From NCBI GenBank assembly GCA_963753225.1, contig CAVWBQ010000047.1, forward strand, positions 186,001 through 250,000: DNA of 64,000 nt. Reading direction: 5' to 3'. Under the pieces are notes generated by a model. The model was not told where the DNA came from, made no database searches, and saw nothing but the letters and a program-made list of their open reading frames with translations. Position numbers and translations under genes: made by a program. This DNA is from Palsa-504 sp963753225. GTDB lineage: Bacteria; Actinomycetota; Actinomycetes; Streptosporangiales; Streptosporangiaceae. Shown here in pieces: positions 32,509 to 42,016 of the stretch (within the stretch, counting starts at the first letter, position 1; every line of letters starts with the position of its first letter).

Positions 32509-33862
32509 CTTGGCTAGCACCGGGCGGCAGCTGCACTTCAACGCGTTCCTGATGAGCTGCGGGCACCACGAGGCGGCGTGGCGGCTGCCCGGCAGCGACC
32601 CGTTCGCCGGCCTCGACCTGGGCCACTGGACGAACCTGGCGCGGATCGCCGAACGCGGCACCTTCGACTCGATCTTCCTGGCCGACGGGCCCGCGCTGTG
32701 GGGGCACGCCAGGTACCGGCCGGGCGGGGCGCTCGAGCCGACGGTGCTGCTCACCGCGCTGGCCGGGGTGACCAGCCGGATCGGGCTCATCGCCACCGCG
32801 TCGACCACCTACAACGAGCCGTACAACCTGGCCCGCAGGTTCGCCTCGCTGGACCACATCAGCGGTGGCCGGGCCGGCTGGAACATCGTGACCACGGCCG
32901 GGCGGGACGCCGCGCAGAACTTCGGGCTCGATGACAATCCGGCCCACAGGGAGCGCTACCGGCGGGCGGCGGAGTTCGTCGACGTGTCGATCCGGCTCTG
33001 GGATAGCTGGGAGGACGGCGCGGAGCTCGGGGACAAGGCGGCGGGTATCTACGCCGACGACAGCCGCATCCACCCGGTGGACTACCAGGGTGAGTTCTTC
33101 CGGGTCCGCGGGCCGCTCAACGTCCCGCGCCCGCCGCAGGGCCGTCCGCTGCTGGTCCAGGCGGGTTCCTCGCCGGACGGCCGGGAGTTCGCGGCCTGGT
33201 ACGCCGAGGCGGTGTTCACCGCCCAGCAGACGCTGGCGGACGCGCAGGAGTTCTACGCCGACCTGAAGGCCCGGGCCCGGCGGCTGGGCCGCGACCCGGA
33301 GCTGGTCAAGATCCTGCCGGGGATCGTCCCGCTCATCGGCTCGACCGAGGCGGAGGCCCGGGCCCTGGAGGACGAACTCGAGGAGCTGATCGTCCCCGAG
33401 TACGGCCTGGCCCAGCTGGCCCGGGTGCTCGAGGTACCCGCCGGGACGCTCGAGCTCGACCGAGGGCTGCCAGAGAACGTGTTCGCGCGCCCTGCGGTGG
33501 AGGGCGCGCAGAGCCGTTACCAGCTGATCACCGAGCTGGCCCGCCGGGACGACCTCACCGTGCGCCAGCTCATCGGGCGGCTCGGCGGCGGCCGGGGGCA
33601 CCGCACCTTCGCCGGGACGCCGGAGCAGGTGGCCGACACCATCGGCGACTGGGCGGAGGCCGGAGCCGCCGACGGGTTCAACGTGATGCCGGCCGCCCTG
33701 CCGTCCGGGCTCGAAGCGTTCGTCGAGCACGTGATCCCGCTGCTGCGCAAGCGCGGGGTATTCCGGACCGATTACACCGGGCGCACGCTGCGCGAGCACT
33801 ACGGAATTCCGCGACCGGACAACCAGTTCACCGCGGCGGGGGCGCGGGCGGTCGTGGCGTGA
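32495..33862 (+). CDS. LLM-class flavin-dependent monooxygenase (NtaA/SnaA/DszA group)
   Basis: Second two-component flavin monooxygenase of the operon, 455 residues. The group is marked by QLHFNAFLMSCGHHEAAWR, STFDSIFLAD-like GTFDSIFLADG, TYNEPYNLARRFASLDHISGGRAGWNIVT and the FGLDDNPAHRERYRRAAEFVDV motif. Start ATG 32495 has GAGGAGG at good spacing and overlaps ssuD by 14 bp; ATG 32468 is less likely. Relatives oxidise dimethyl sulfone, dibenzothiophene sulfone or aminopolycarboxylates. The context suggests an organosulfur compound. Confidence 0.88.
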   Translation: MVHADLASTGRQLHFNAFLMSCGHHEAAWRLPGSDPFAGLDLGHWTNLARIAERGTFDSIFLADGPALWGHARYRPGGALEPTVLLTALAGVTSRIGLIATASTTYNEPYNLARRFASLDHISGGRAGWNIVTTAGRDAAQNFGLDDNPAHRERYRRAAEFVDVSIRLWDSWEDGAELGDKAAGIYADDSRIHPVDYQGEFFRVRGPLNVPRPPQGRPLLVQAGSSPDGREFAAWYAEAVFTAQQTLADAQEFYADLKARARRLGRDPELVKILPGIVPLIGSTEAEARALEDELEELIVPEYGLAQLARVLEVPAGTLELDRGLPENVFARPAVEGAQSRYQLITELARRDDLTVRQLIGRLGGGRGHRTFAGTPEQVADTIGDWAEAGAADGFNVMPAALPSGLEAFVEHVIPLLRKRGVFRTDYTGRTLREHYGIPRPDNQFTAAGARAVVA

Positions 33863-34060
33863 TCCTCGCGTGGCGCCTGGCGGCATCGTTAGCACGTCGG
33901 GTCGCGGGACGACCAGTTCTACCCGGACGGCGACGACGTGTTCCGCGGCCGCCGGGTGCATCAGGTCCGGCTGGGGGCGGCGACGCGTCCTGCGACTCCT
34001 ACTGCTACCCGTCTTAATAATGGTTCGCCGGGCGGCGGCGCCCCGGCTAGCCTGCACCCC

Positions 34061-34528
34061 ATGCCAGTCGACTTCTCGAGATTCGCAGCCGTGCTCCGCG
34101 ACCTGGGCGTCGCGGGCGAGGTGAGGGAACTGCCGGAAAGCGCGCCGACGGCCGCCGCCGCGGCCGCGCAGCTCGGCTGTGAGCTCGGGGCGATCGCGAA
34201 CAGCCTCGTGTTCAGCGCGGACGGGGCGCCGCTCCTGGTCATGACCAGCGGCGCTCACCGCGTGGACACGGCCAGGGTGGCGGGGCTTATCGGCGCTTCC
34301 GAGGTGGGACGAGCCGACGCCCGTTCGGTCCGTGAGTGGACTGGTCAGGCCATCGGCGGCGTCGCGCCGGTCGGCCACCCCAGCCCGATCCGCACCCTGG
34401 TGGACACCTGGCTGGACTCCTGCGACGAGATCTGGGCGGCCGGGGGCCACCCGCACACCGTCTTCCCCACCTCGTACGCCGAACTCATCCGCATCACCAA
34501 CGGCACCCCGGCCGACGTCGGCGAGTAA
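34061..34528 (+). CDS. YbaK/EbsC-family aminoacyl-tRNA deacylase
   Basis: Free-standing editing domain, 155 residues, that hydrolyses mischarged tRNAs such as Cys-tRNA(Pro). AAAQLGCELGAIANSLVFSADGAPLLVMTSG contains the conserved Lys-replacing segment, and GGVAPVGHPSPIRTLVD and GGHPHTVFPTSYAELIRIT are family motifs. I took ATG 34061; the frame runs back to 33938 through sequence without resemblance. It converges with the methyltransferase gene across 5 bp. Confidence 0.9.
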   Translation: MPVDFSRFAAVLRDLGVAGEVRELPESAPTAAAAAAQLGCELGAIANSLVFSADGAPLLVMTSGAHRVDTARVAGLIGASEVGRADARSVREWTGQAIGGVAPVGHPSPIRTLVDTWLDSCDEIWAAGGHPHTVFPTSYAELIRITNGTPADVGE

Positions 34529-34533
34529 CTGCC

Positions 34534-35142
34534 CTAGCGGCGCGGTTTGGTCCAGAGCAGGGAGTAGCGGAATAGCAGGTGGCGGCGGTAGCGCACGCCC
34601 GGCAGCAGGCGGCGCGCGGCCGCCCGGACCTCGGTCCAGGTCATCTCCGGGTCCTTGATGGGCGCGCCGGGATCGCCCTTGCCGTAAACGGCCCGGTAGG
34701 CGAGGCCGACAGCGATCCCGGGCGCGTCCGCGAGGTAGTCGCCTACCGACTGGTTCGCGGCGAGCCCGATGACCGCGAGGCGGCCGCCGGGACGGAGCGC
34801 GCGGGCCATGGCGGTCAGGGCAGCGGCGAAGTCCATGTGGTGCAGCGAGGTGTTCGCGCAGGCGAAGTCGAAGCTGGCGTCGGCTATCGGGTGGGCCAGG
34901 TAGTCCGATTCGATCACCGTCACCCGGCCGGGGCGGGCCCTCCGCGCCCGGGCCCGTGCCAGCGCGGTCATCCGCGAGTCCCGGTCGATCGCGGTGACTT
35001 CCGCGCAGCGTTCGGCGAGCTTGCTGGCGAGCAGGCCGTCCCCGCAGCCGACCTCCAGCGCGGCGCCGCAGCCCGCCGGGACGGCGCCGAGGATGACCGG
35101 CTGATAGTGCACGTTGTGGTTCCAGTGCCCGGCCCGCGCCAT
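34534..35142 (-). CDS. Class I SAM-dependent methyltransferase
   Basis: Small-molecule methyltransferase, 202 residues. Motif I LEVGCGDGLLASKLAE is near residue 30-45, motif II AIDRDSRM follows, and FDFACANTSLHHMDF with LRPGGRLAVIG completes the SAM pocket. The opening ARAGHWNHNVHYQPVIL and the late YRRHLLFRYSLLWTKP are shared with a common actinobacterial group of unknown substrate. Start ATG 35142; the frame is open to 35769 only as antisense of pncA. Confidence 0.85.
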   Translation of the reverse strand: MARAGHWNHNVHYQPVILGAVPAGCGAALEVGCGDGLLASKLAERCAEVTAIDRDSRMTALARARARRARPGRVTVIESDYLAHPIADASFDFACANTSLHHMDFAAALTAMARALRPGGRLAVIGLAANQSVGDYLADAPGIAVGLAYRAVYGKGDPGAPIKDPEMTWTEVRAAARRLLPGVRYRRHLLFRYSLLWTKPRR

Positions 35143-35190
35143 CACGCCTCCCGCGTCACGCCTCCGGGTCCGGAGGATACCGTTGGCCCC

Positions 35191-35763
35191 ATGCGCGCAC
35201 TCATCATCGTCGATGTCCAGAACGACTTCTGCGAGGGCGGCTCGCTCGCCGTGGCCGGCGGCGCCGCGGTGGCGCGCGCGGTCAGCGGGCACGTGGCGAG
35301 CGAACCCGGCTACGGGCACGTGGTGGCGACCAAGGACTTCCACATCGACCCGGGTGCCCACTTCTCCGACCATCCGGACTACGCGGCGTCCTGGCCCCCG
35401 CACTGCGTGGCCGGGACGGCCGGCTCGGACTTCCACCCGGACCTCGACACCGGGGCCGTGGAGGCGGTGTTCCTGAAGGGCGCGCACGCGGCCGCCTACA
35501 GCGGGTTCGAGGGTGCCGACGAGGCCGGGACGCCGCTGGCCGACTGGCTGCGCGCGCACGGCGTGGACGAGGTCGACGTGGTCGGCATCGCCACCGACTA
35601 CTGCGTGCACGCCACCGCCGCGGACGCGGCCCGGGCGGGCTTCGCCACCCGGGTCCTGCTCGGCCTCACCGCGGGCGTGGCGCCGGACTCGACAGCCAAC
35701 GCCATCGAGGACCTGCGCACCCTCAACGTCAGCCTCACCGGCACCCCTGCGAGCGCGTCCTAG
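35191..35763 (+). CDS. pncA: Nicotinamidase (isochorismatase-like family)
   Basis: Hydrolyses nicotinamide to nicotinic acid for NAD salvage. The catalytic triad is visible: Asp8 in ALIIVDVQNDF, Lys96 in VFLKGAHAAAYSGF and Cys138 in GIATDYCVHATA. The metal site is TKDFHIDPGAHFSDH. Length 190 residues. With pncB at 26954-28345 it completes the nicotinamide to NaMN route in this window. It diverges from the methyltransferase and is followed by a copy of the 52-bp element that can fold as a terminator. Confidence 0.94.
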   Translation: MRALIIVDVQNDFCEGGSLAVAGGAAVARAVSGHVASEPGYGHVVATKDFHIDPGAHFSDHPDYAASWPPHCVAGTAGSDFHPDLDTGAVEAVFLKGAHAAAYSGFEGADEAGTPLADWLRAHGVDEVDVVGIATDYCVHATAADAARAGFATRVLLGLTAGVAPDSTANAIEDLRTLNVSLTGTPASAS

Positions 35764-36127
35764 TGCCATGGCATGTCACGTGTGCCCGGTCTTTGAGCCG
35801 TGTAACGGTGATCAGCCTGGCACCGGGCCGCTGCCGTGCGTCGTGCGGTCCCCGGCTGGCACACGTGCCTCCCCGGCCTCACCCGTTAGCGGGACGCCGA
35901 CCCGCGCAACCGCCACGATGTGACATTGACACGGTCAGGAGCGCGCGTCTTAAATAACCCGTCGCCTCGGGATTCTGGCGCGCTGATGCGCTAACCGCTG
36001 GGTCGATGTGCCGCTGGTCCGGCTAGAACCGGACCACCGGCACTTCGACCCAGAACCGCCGCCCCGCCGACGGCTTTGTCATGAGAGTGGCGATGCGGGT
36101 GGGCGGCAGCGCGCCTTGGCGCGCGGG
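35764..36127. other. Intergenic region between convergent pncA and helicase genes
   Basis: 364 bp with no gene. It holds a perfect 10-bp palindrome TGCCATGGCA (near 35763-35773) and copy 3 of the 52-bp element, which would form a long hairpin able to end transcription from both sides. Otherwise nothing recognisable. Confidence 0.6.
36000..36051. repeat. 52-bp dispersed palindromic element, copy 3
   Basis: Arms GGGTCGATGTGCCGCTGG... and ...CCACCGGCACTTCGACCC pair over 23 bp with two mismatches around CTAGAA. It shares its outer arms and its exact length with copies 1 and 2. The location between two converging genes fits a bidirectional terminator. Confidence 0.8.
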
Positions 36128-37948
36128 CTAGCGGCCGGCGATGGCCCAGCGGCGGATCGTATCGATGCGGGCGCGGATCTGCTCCGCGGTCGCCTGCGGC
36201 AAGGGCGGGCCGCCGCAGGTCCGGCGCAGGTCGTTGTGGATGACGCCGTGCGGCTGACCGGTGCGGTGACTCCAGGCCCCGACCAGGCCGTTGAGTTCCT
36301 TCCGCAGCGCGGCGAGGGCCTGGCGGCTCACGACGGGCGCGGCGGGAGGTGCCTCAGGGACTCGTGAGGCTAGTGAGGCGGATGGGGTGCGAGTAACGGA
36401 GGCGGGGGCCGGGGCGGCCGTGGCGGTGACGTGGACACCGCGGGAGCGGGCGGCTAGCTGGGCATCCTGGCGCTTGCGGAGCAGGGCGCGGACCTGGTCC
36501 GGGTCGAGCAGGCCGGGCAGGCCGAGGAAGTCCTCTTCCTCCGGCGAGCCTGCCGCCGTGGCGGTGCCGAACTCGCCGCCGTCGTACAGCACCCGGTCGA
36601 AGTGCGCGGACGCGTTGAGGGCGGTGAAGGCGGGCTCGTCGAGCGGGGCGTCCGGGGTGTCGCGCTCCCGCTGCGCTTCGGCCAGCGCGAGCTCGTCCTC
36701 CTCGCCGGCCGCGCCGGGGGCGCGAAGCACATGGTCCCGTTCGGCCTCGAGTTCGGCAGCGTAGGACAGCAGCACGGGCACCGACGGGAGGAAGACCAAC
36801 GCGGTCTCGCCGCGCTGCCGGGCCCGGACGAACCGGCCGACCGCCTGGGCGAAGAACAGCGCGGTGGACACGCTGGTCGCGTACACGCCGACGGCCAGGC
36901 GCGGGATGTCGACGCCCTCGGACACCATCCGCACCGCGACCATCCACCGGTCGTCCGAGGTGGCGAACGCGGCGATCTTCTTGCTCGCGGTCTTGTCGTC
37001 GGACAGCACCACGACCGGGCGCTTTCCGGTGAGCCCGCGCAGCAGCCCGGCGTAGGCCCGGGCGTCCTCGTGATCGCCCGCGATGACCAGGCCGGCGGCG
37101 TCGGGCATGCCGCGGCGCACCTCGGTCAGTCGCTTGTCGGCGGCCTCGATCACCCGGCTGACCCACTCCCCCGCCGGGTCCAGGGCGGTCCGCCAGGCCT
37201 GCGCGATCTGGTCCTTGGTCATCGGCGTGCCCAGGGTGGCGGTGATCTCGTCCCCGGCCCGGGTACGCCAGCGCATCTCGCCCGAGTAGGCCAGGAAGAT
37301 CACCGGCCGGACCACGCCGTCCTCGAGCGCGGGACCGTAGCCGTAGACGTAGTCCGAGGCGCTGCGCTTGCCGCCGCCCGGCTCGTCGGTGTAGGTAACG
37401 AAAGGGATCGGGTTCGCGTCGCTGCGGAATGGAGTGCCGGTCAGCGCGAGCCTGTACCGCGCCGGGTCGAACGCCTCCTTGACCGCGTCTCCCCAGGACA
37501 GCGCGTCGCCCGCGTGGTGGACCTCGTCGAAGACGACCAGCGTGCGCCGGTTCTCGGTGCGCTGCCTGTGCAGCACCGGGTGCGCGGCGACCTGGGCGTA
37601 GGTGACGGCCACCCCGGCGAAGTCGGCTCCGGCCCGGCCCTGGGCGTTGCGGTAGGCCGAGTCGATCGCGATGCCGAAGCGTGCCGCCGCGGCCGCCCAC
37701 TGGTGCTTAAGGTGCTCGGTCGGGGTGACGATGGTGAGGAACGCGACCTCGCGCCGGGCCAGCAGTTCGGCCGCCACCGTCAGCGCGTACGCCGTCTTGC
37801 CCGCGCCGGGCGTGGCGACCAGCAGGAAGTCACGTCTCGGCAACCTGAAGTACTCGTGGTAGGCATCCTTCTGCCAGCCGCGAAGACCAGGAAGGAGATC
37901 ATCCCGAACGGTCTGGGTTTGGGCCGCGTCAGATCGAGGGGTGGTCAC
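36128..37948 (-). CDS. DEAD/DEAH-box helicase (superfamily 2)
   Basis: A 606-residue SF2 ATPase. Motif I ATPGAGKT is near residue 47, motif II is DEVHH, motif III LTGTPF, and motifs V-VI appear as RMVSEGVDIPRLAVGVYAT and QAVGRFVRARQRG. The C-terminal 200 residues (after about residue 400) are acidic then Pro/Ala-rich and lack domains I know. It starts at GTG 37948. The next gene upstream is DUF3039, a frequent neighbour in actinomycetes. A role in DNA repair or RNA handling cannot be decided. Confidence 0.9.
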   Translation of the reverse strand: MTTPRSDAAQTQTVRDDLLPGLRGWQKDAYHEYFRLPRRDFLLVATPGAGKTAYALTVAAELLARREVAFLTIVTPTEHLKHQWAAAAARFGIAIDSAYRNAQGRAGADFAGVAVTYAQVAAHPVLHRQRTENRRTLVVFDEVHHAGDALSWGDAVKEAFDPARYRLALTGTPFRSDANPIPFVTYTDEPGGGKRSASDYVYGYGPALEDGVVRPVIFLAYSGEMRWRTRAGDEITATLGTPMTKDQIAQAWRTALDPAGEWVSRVIEAADKRLTEVRRGMPDAAGLVIAGDHEDARAYAGLLRGLTGKRPVVVLSDDKTASKKIAAFATSDDRWMVAVRMVSEGVDIPRLAVGVYATSVSTALFFAQAVGRFVRARQRGETALVFLPSVPVLLSYAAELEAERDHVLRAPGAAGEEDELALAEAQRERDTPDAPLDEPAFTALNASAHFDRVLYDGGEFGTATAAGSPEEEDFLGLPGLLDPDQVRALLRKRQDAQLAARSRGVHVTATAAPAPASVTRTPSASLASRVPEAPPAAPVVSRQALAALRKELNGLVGAWSHRTGQPHGVIHNDLRRTCGGPPLPQATAEQIRARIDTIRRWAIAGR

Positions 37949-38018
37949 GGGGCCGAAATGCTACCGGCGCCGCTGCTCTGCACCGGCAAGGCGCGCCGGG
38001 GTGGCAGTGTTGGCCCCA

Positions 38019-38034
38019 GGGGGGACGACCCCCC
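38019..38034 (-). terminator. Hairpin after the DUF3039 gene
   Basis: Six G and six C around ACGA form a short strong stem, extendable with flanking GGCC bases. It lies 20 bp beyond the DUF3039 stop on the minus strand. No U-tract follows, as is common in actinobacterial terminators. Confidence 0.45.
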
Positions 38035-38054
38035 GGCCCCCAGAAAAGAGGGAG

Positions 38055-38324
38055 TCACTCGCCCTCGTCGCCGCCCGGCGGGAGCCCTTCGTAGATCTCC
38101 TTGCAGGTGGGGCAGACCGGGTAGCGCTTGGGGTCGCGGCTGGGCACCCACACCTTGCCGCACAGCGCGACCATCGGCGTGCCCATGACCGAACTCTCGA
38201 CGATCTTGTTTTTCTGCACGTAGTGAGCGAACCGCTCGTGATCGCCGTCGCCGTGCGACAGGTCGGGCCGGACGTCCTCGTGGACGCGCGTCTCCTGCTC
38301 CGGAAGAACCTCAGTATCACTCAC
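38055..38324 (-). CDS. DUF3039 domain protein (small zinc-ribbon-like)
   Basis: 89 residues starting at GTG 38324. The core HERFAHYVQKNKIVESSVMGTPMVALCGKVWVPSRDP and the C-terminal YPVCPTCKEIYEGL define actinobacterial DUF3039. The Cys of LCGK and the CPTC pair could bind zinc. Function unknown; it is usually found beside an SF2 helicase, as here. Confidence 0.9.
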   Translation of the reverse strand: MSDTEVLPEQETRVHEDVRPDLSHGDGDHERFAHYVQKNKIVESSVMGTPMVALCGKVWVPSRDPKRYPVCPTCKEIYEGLPPGGDEGE

Positions 38325-38339
38325 GCTTGACGAGTCTAG

Positions 38340-38373
38340 TTCAGTGTTGGCTCAATTTCAGTGCTGGCTCAAT
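38340..38373. repeat. 17-bp tandem duplication across the yqgE stop codon
   Basis: TTCAGTGTTGGCTCAAT (38340-38356) is followed at once by TTCAGTGCTGGCTCAAT (38357-38373), one base different. The right unit contains the yqgE stop (38369-38371, minus strand). Confidence 0.8.
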
Positions 38374-38967
38374 TGAGGCCGGGGTCGTCAGGATACGTGG
38401 CCACGTAGGCGAGCTCGCCGCCCTGGCGGCGCAGGACGGCGGGCCACAGCTGCTCCGGCTCGGGGCAGAACGCGTCGGCGGGCTCGGCGGGCAGCACGTA
38501 CCAGGCGCCGTCGGCGATCTCCGCCTGGAGCTGGCCGGCGCCCAGCCGGCGTAGCCCGCGTAGACCCGCAGCGAGACGATCGCCGCGGCGAGCAGGCCGG
38601 GCGGGGCGTCCAGGTCGACCAGGCCGAGCCGGGCCACGGCGCCGGGAATGGGCTGGGCACCGCCCTCCAGCGGATGCCAGCCCACCGGCTCGTCGGTGCC
38701 GGGCACGTGGGCCAGGGCAAGCGCGCTGTTCGGCGAGACCGGGCCGCCGGTGAACACCACGGACGGGTCGGTGGCCAGTTCGGTCCACGGCTCGAGCACC
38801 TGGCCCACCGGGACCTTGGTCGGCCGGTTCAGCACCACGCCGAGCGTGCCCTGCTCGGCCTCGTGCTCGACGACGAGGACGACGGTACGGCGGAAGTTGG
38901 GGTCGCCGAGCATCGGGGTGGCGACGAGCAGCAGGCCGGCCCGAGCTTCCGATGCCATTTCGGTCAT
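38369..38967 (-). pseudogene. YqgE/AlgH family protein, interrupted by a one-base frameshift
   Basis: DUF179 protein of unknown function, normally about 190 residues. The first part reads normally from ATG 38967: GLLLVATPMLGDPNFRRTVVLV, GVVLNRPTKVPVGQVL, VFTGGPVSPNSALALA. After RVYAGYAGW the frame changes: the expected GAGQLQAEIADGAWYVLPAEP and the ending AYVATYPDDPGLN are in another frame. Restoring one C in the run at 38541-38543 (TGGGG on the coding strand) joins them. It lies 7 bp from the malic enzyme gene. Sequencing error in a homopolymer is as likely as mutation. Confidence 0.85.
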
Positions 38968-38974
38968 ATTTCTA

Positions 38975-40387
<1,413 letters not shown>

Positions 40388-40451
40388 CGCCACGTTGTCC
40401 CGCCTTTCCGCCGGAACCCAGGGTACGGCCCGCACCGCGTAGGCTGGGAAG

Positions 40452-40946
40452 GTGAGCACGGAATCGGTCATCGCGACGACTCCTGACGAGACGCGCGGCG
40501 ATGCGCCCGCGGTCGACGTCACCAGGCTCCGGGTCGCCCTGGCCCGGCTGTCCCGCCGGCTGCGCAAGCACGAGCTGGCCGGGCTGACCCCCACCCAGCT
40601 CGCCGCGCTGGCCACGGTCGAGCGGTCCGGGCCGATGCGGCTCGGCGACCTGGCCGCGATCGAGGGCATCGCGCCGTCGACGCTGACCCGGCTGGTGACC
40701 GCGCTCGAGGAGAGCGGCTACGTGCGCAGGCACGCCGACCCGAGCGACGCGCGCGCCAGCACCATGGTCATCACCCCGCGCGGCCACGACATGCTGGAGC
40801 GGCTGCGCACCGAGACCACCCTGGAGCTGGCGGCGAGCCTGCGGGTGCTCACCCCGGCGCAGCGCTCCGCGCTGGCCGAGGCGCTGCCGGTGCTCGAGCT
40901 GCTGGCCGAGGCGCCCGGCGCGGACCAGGCCGGGGCGCGCGGGTGA
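40452..40946 (+). CDS. MarR-family transcriptional regulator
   Basis: 164 residues starting at GTG 40452. The winged helix is plain: LTPTQLAALATVERSGPMRLGDLAAIEGIAPSTLTRLVTALEESGYVRRHADPSDARASTMVITPRG. The N-terminal and C-terminal helices make the dimer. It diverges from the malic enzyme gene (65 bp gap), which is a possible target. The ligand cannot be told from sequence. Confidence 0.92.
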   Translation: MSTESVIATTPDETRGDAPAVDVTRLRVALARLSRRLRKHELAGLTPTQLAALATVERSGPMRLGDLAAIEGIAPSTLTRLVTALEESGYVRRHADPSDARASTMVITPRGHDMLERLRTETTLELAASLRVLTPAQRSALAEALPVLELLAEAPGADQAGARG

Positions 40947-41005
40947 GGGGCCGGTAACAGACGGCCCCTACCTGACACAGGGGCACGCGCCGGGCCCGTT
41001 AGGTA

Positions 41006-41326
41006 CTAATGATCGTGAAGTAGTTCGGCCAGGCGGCGGGCCAGTTCGTCGCGTTCGGAGGTAACCGCGGCGAGCTGCCGCTCCAGCTCAATGATGCGGC
41101 GGATGGCCTGCAGCGTGATGCCCTCGTCCGCCATCGAGACCACCTGCTGGATGACCCGGATCTCGTAGCGGGTGTAGCGGCGCTGGCCGCCGGCCGACCG
41201 CTGCGGCGAGACCACCCGCAGGTCGTCCACGCGGCGCAGGAAGGCCTGCTTGATCGCGAGCATCTCGGCGACCTGCCCGACCGTGAACAGCGGGGCGTGC
41301 TCGTCGTCGAGCGGCGAGGGTGCCAT
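41006..41326 (-). CDS. MerR-family regulator adjacent to hsp20
   Basis: 106 residues with a MerR helix-turn-helix (LFTVGQVAEMLAIKQAFLRRVDDLRVVSPQRSAGGQRRYTRYEI) and a coiled-coil C-terminus (IIELERQLAAVTSERDELARRLAELL). No Cys-based metal site, so it is not a metal sensor. The sequence ends at LLHDH, so there is no large ligand domain, as in HspR-like stress regulators. It lies downstream of hsp20 in the same direction and probably controls it. Confidence 0.87.
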   Translation of the reverse strand: MAPSPLDDEHAPLFTVGQVAEMLAIKQAFLRRVDDLRVVSPQRSAGGQRRYTRYEIRVIQQVVSMADEGITLQAIRRIIELERQLAAVTSERDELARRLAELLHDH

Positions 41327-41438
41327 GGTGTTCTCACCTCCTGGCCAGATAGTAGGCTGCCGCAGATGGTAAGCGGCCGGCCGGGCGCATCCGCGCCGGC
41401 CGGCCGCTCGTCGATTCAGTGAGCTCCGCTGACGTTCG

Positions 41439-41885
41439 TCAGGCGGGGATCTCCTGCTTGTCGTCCGCCTGGGCGATCTCGACCTTGCGGACCTCGATCT
41501 TGCGCGGCTTCGCCTGCTCCAGGACCGGGATCCGGACCTCGAGGACGCCGTTGGCGTAGCTGGCCTCGACCGCGTCGCCGTTCAGGGTCTCCGGCAGCCG
41601 CAGGCGGCGGGTGAACGTGCCCATCGTGCGCTCGCGCACGAAGAACTTGTCGTTCTCGGTCCGCTCCTCCTCGCGCTTGCCGCTGATCGCCAGGATCCCG
41701 CGGTCCACGGTGACCTCGAGCTGCCCCGGGTCGATGCCGGGCACGTCAAGCCGCAGCGTGACGTCGTTCTCGTGCCGCACGACATCCAGCGGCAGGGCCG
41801 AAGCCTGGCCGGACGCGTGGCGGGCGAGCCGGTCGAACTGACGCTGGAAGTCCCGCGTGAACGGGTCAAACCTCGTGTAGTACAT
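41439..41885 (-). CDS. Small heat-shock protein, Hsp20/alpha-crystallin family
   Basis: ATP-independent holdase, 148 residues. The N-terminal FDPFTRDFQRQFDRLA arm precedes the alpha-crystallin domain (VRHENDVTLRLDVPGIDPGQLEVTVDRGILAISGKREEE, then GTFTRRLRLPETLNGDAVEASYANGVLEVRIPV). The C-terminal tail is KPRKIEVRKVEI. An inverted repeat at 41956-41980 lies about 75 bp upstream and could bind the MerR regulator encoded just after it. Confidence 0.94.
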   Translation of the reverse strand: MYYTRFDPFTRDFQRQFDRLARHASGQASALPLDVVRHENDVTLRLDVPGIDPGQLEVTVDRGILAISGKREEERTENDKFFVRERTMGTFTRRLRLPETLNGDAVEASYANGVLEVRIPVLEQAKPRKIEVRKVEIAQADDKQEIPA

Positions 41886-41955
41886 CCTTGCCTCACCTCC
41901 GAAATGAATATGACGGAGGATTTGGCCGGCACGCCGGTTTTCGCACCCTCCAGTA

Positions 41956-41980
41956 GCAACTAACTTACAACTAGAGTTGC
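41956..41980. promoter_or_regulatory. MerR-type operator candidate upstream of hsp20
   Basis: GCAACT (41956-41961) and AGTTGC (41975-41980) are perfect inverted arms 13 bp apart; inside, CAACTAGAGTTG (41968-41979) is itself a perfect 12-bp palindrome. The patch is AT-rich. Its nested symmetry fits a MerR-family dimer, but the classic HAIR sequence of HspR is absent. Confidence 0.45.
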
Positions 41981-41984
41981 ATAT

Positions 41985-42000
41985 TCCCTGAGTTCAGGGA
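41985..42000 (-). terminator. Hairpin after the thioredoxin-TPR gene
   Basis: TCCCTGA and TCAGGGA form a perfect 7-bp stem with a 2-nt spacer, 17 bp past the thioredoxin gene stop on the minus strand, followed by AT-rich sequence. It could end that transcript and insulate hsp20. Confidence 0.45.
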
Positions 42001-42016
42001 GAAATGTTTCCTGTCC

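Noticed and set aside
33863..34060. Possible gene remnant before the YbaK gene
   Set aside because: A short frame reads RDDQFYPDGDDVFRGRR but matches no family I know and has no start signal; left unannotated.
32357..34456. 699-residue open frame on the minus strand
   Set aside because: Antisense of the second luciferase-like monooxygenase and the YbaK gene.
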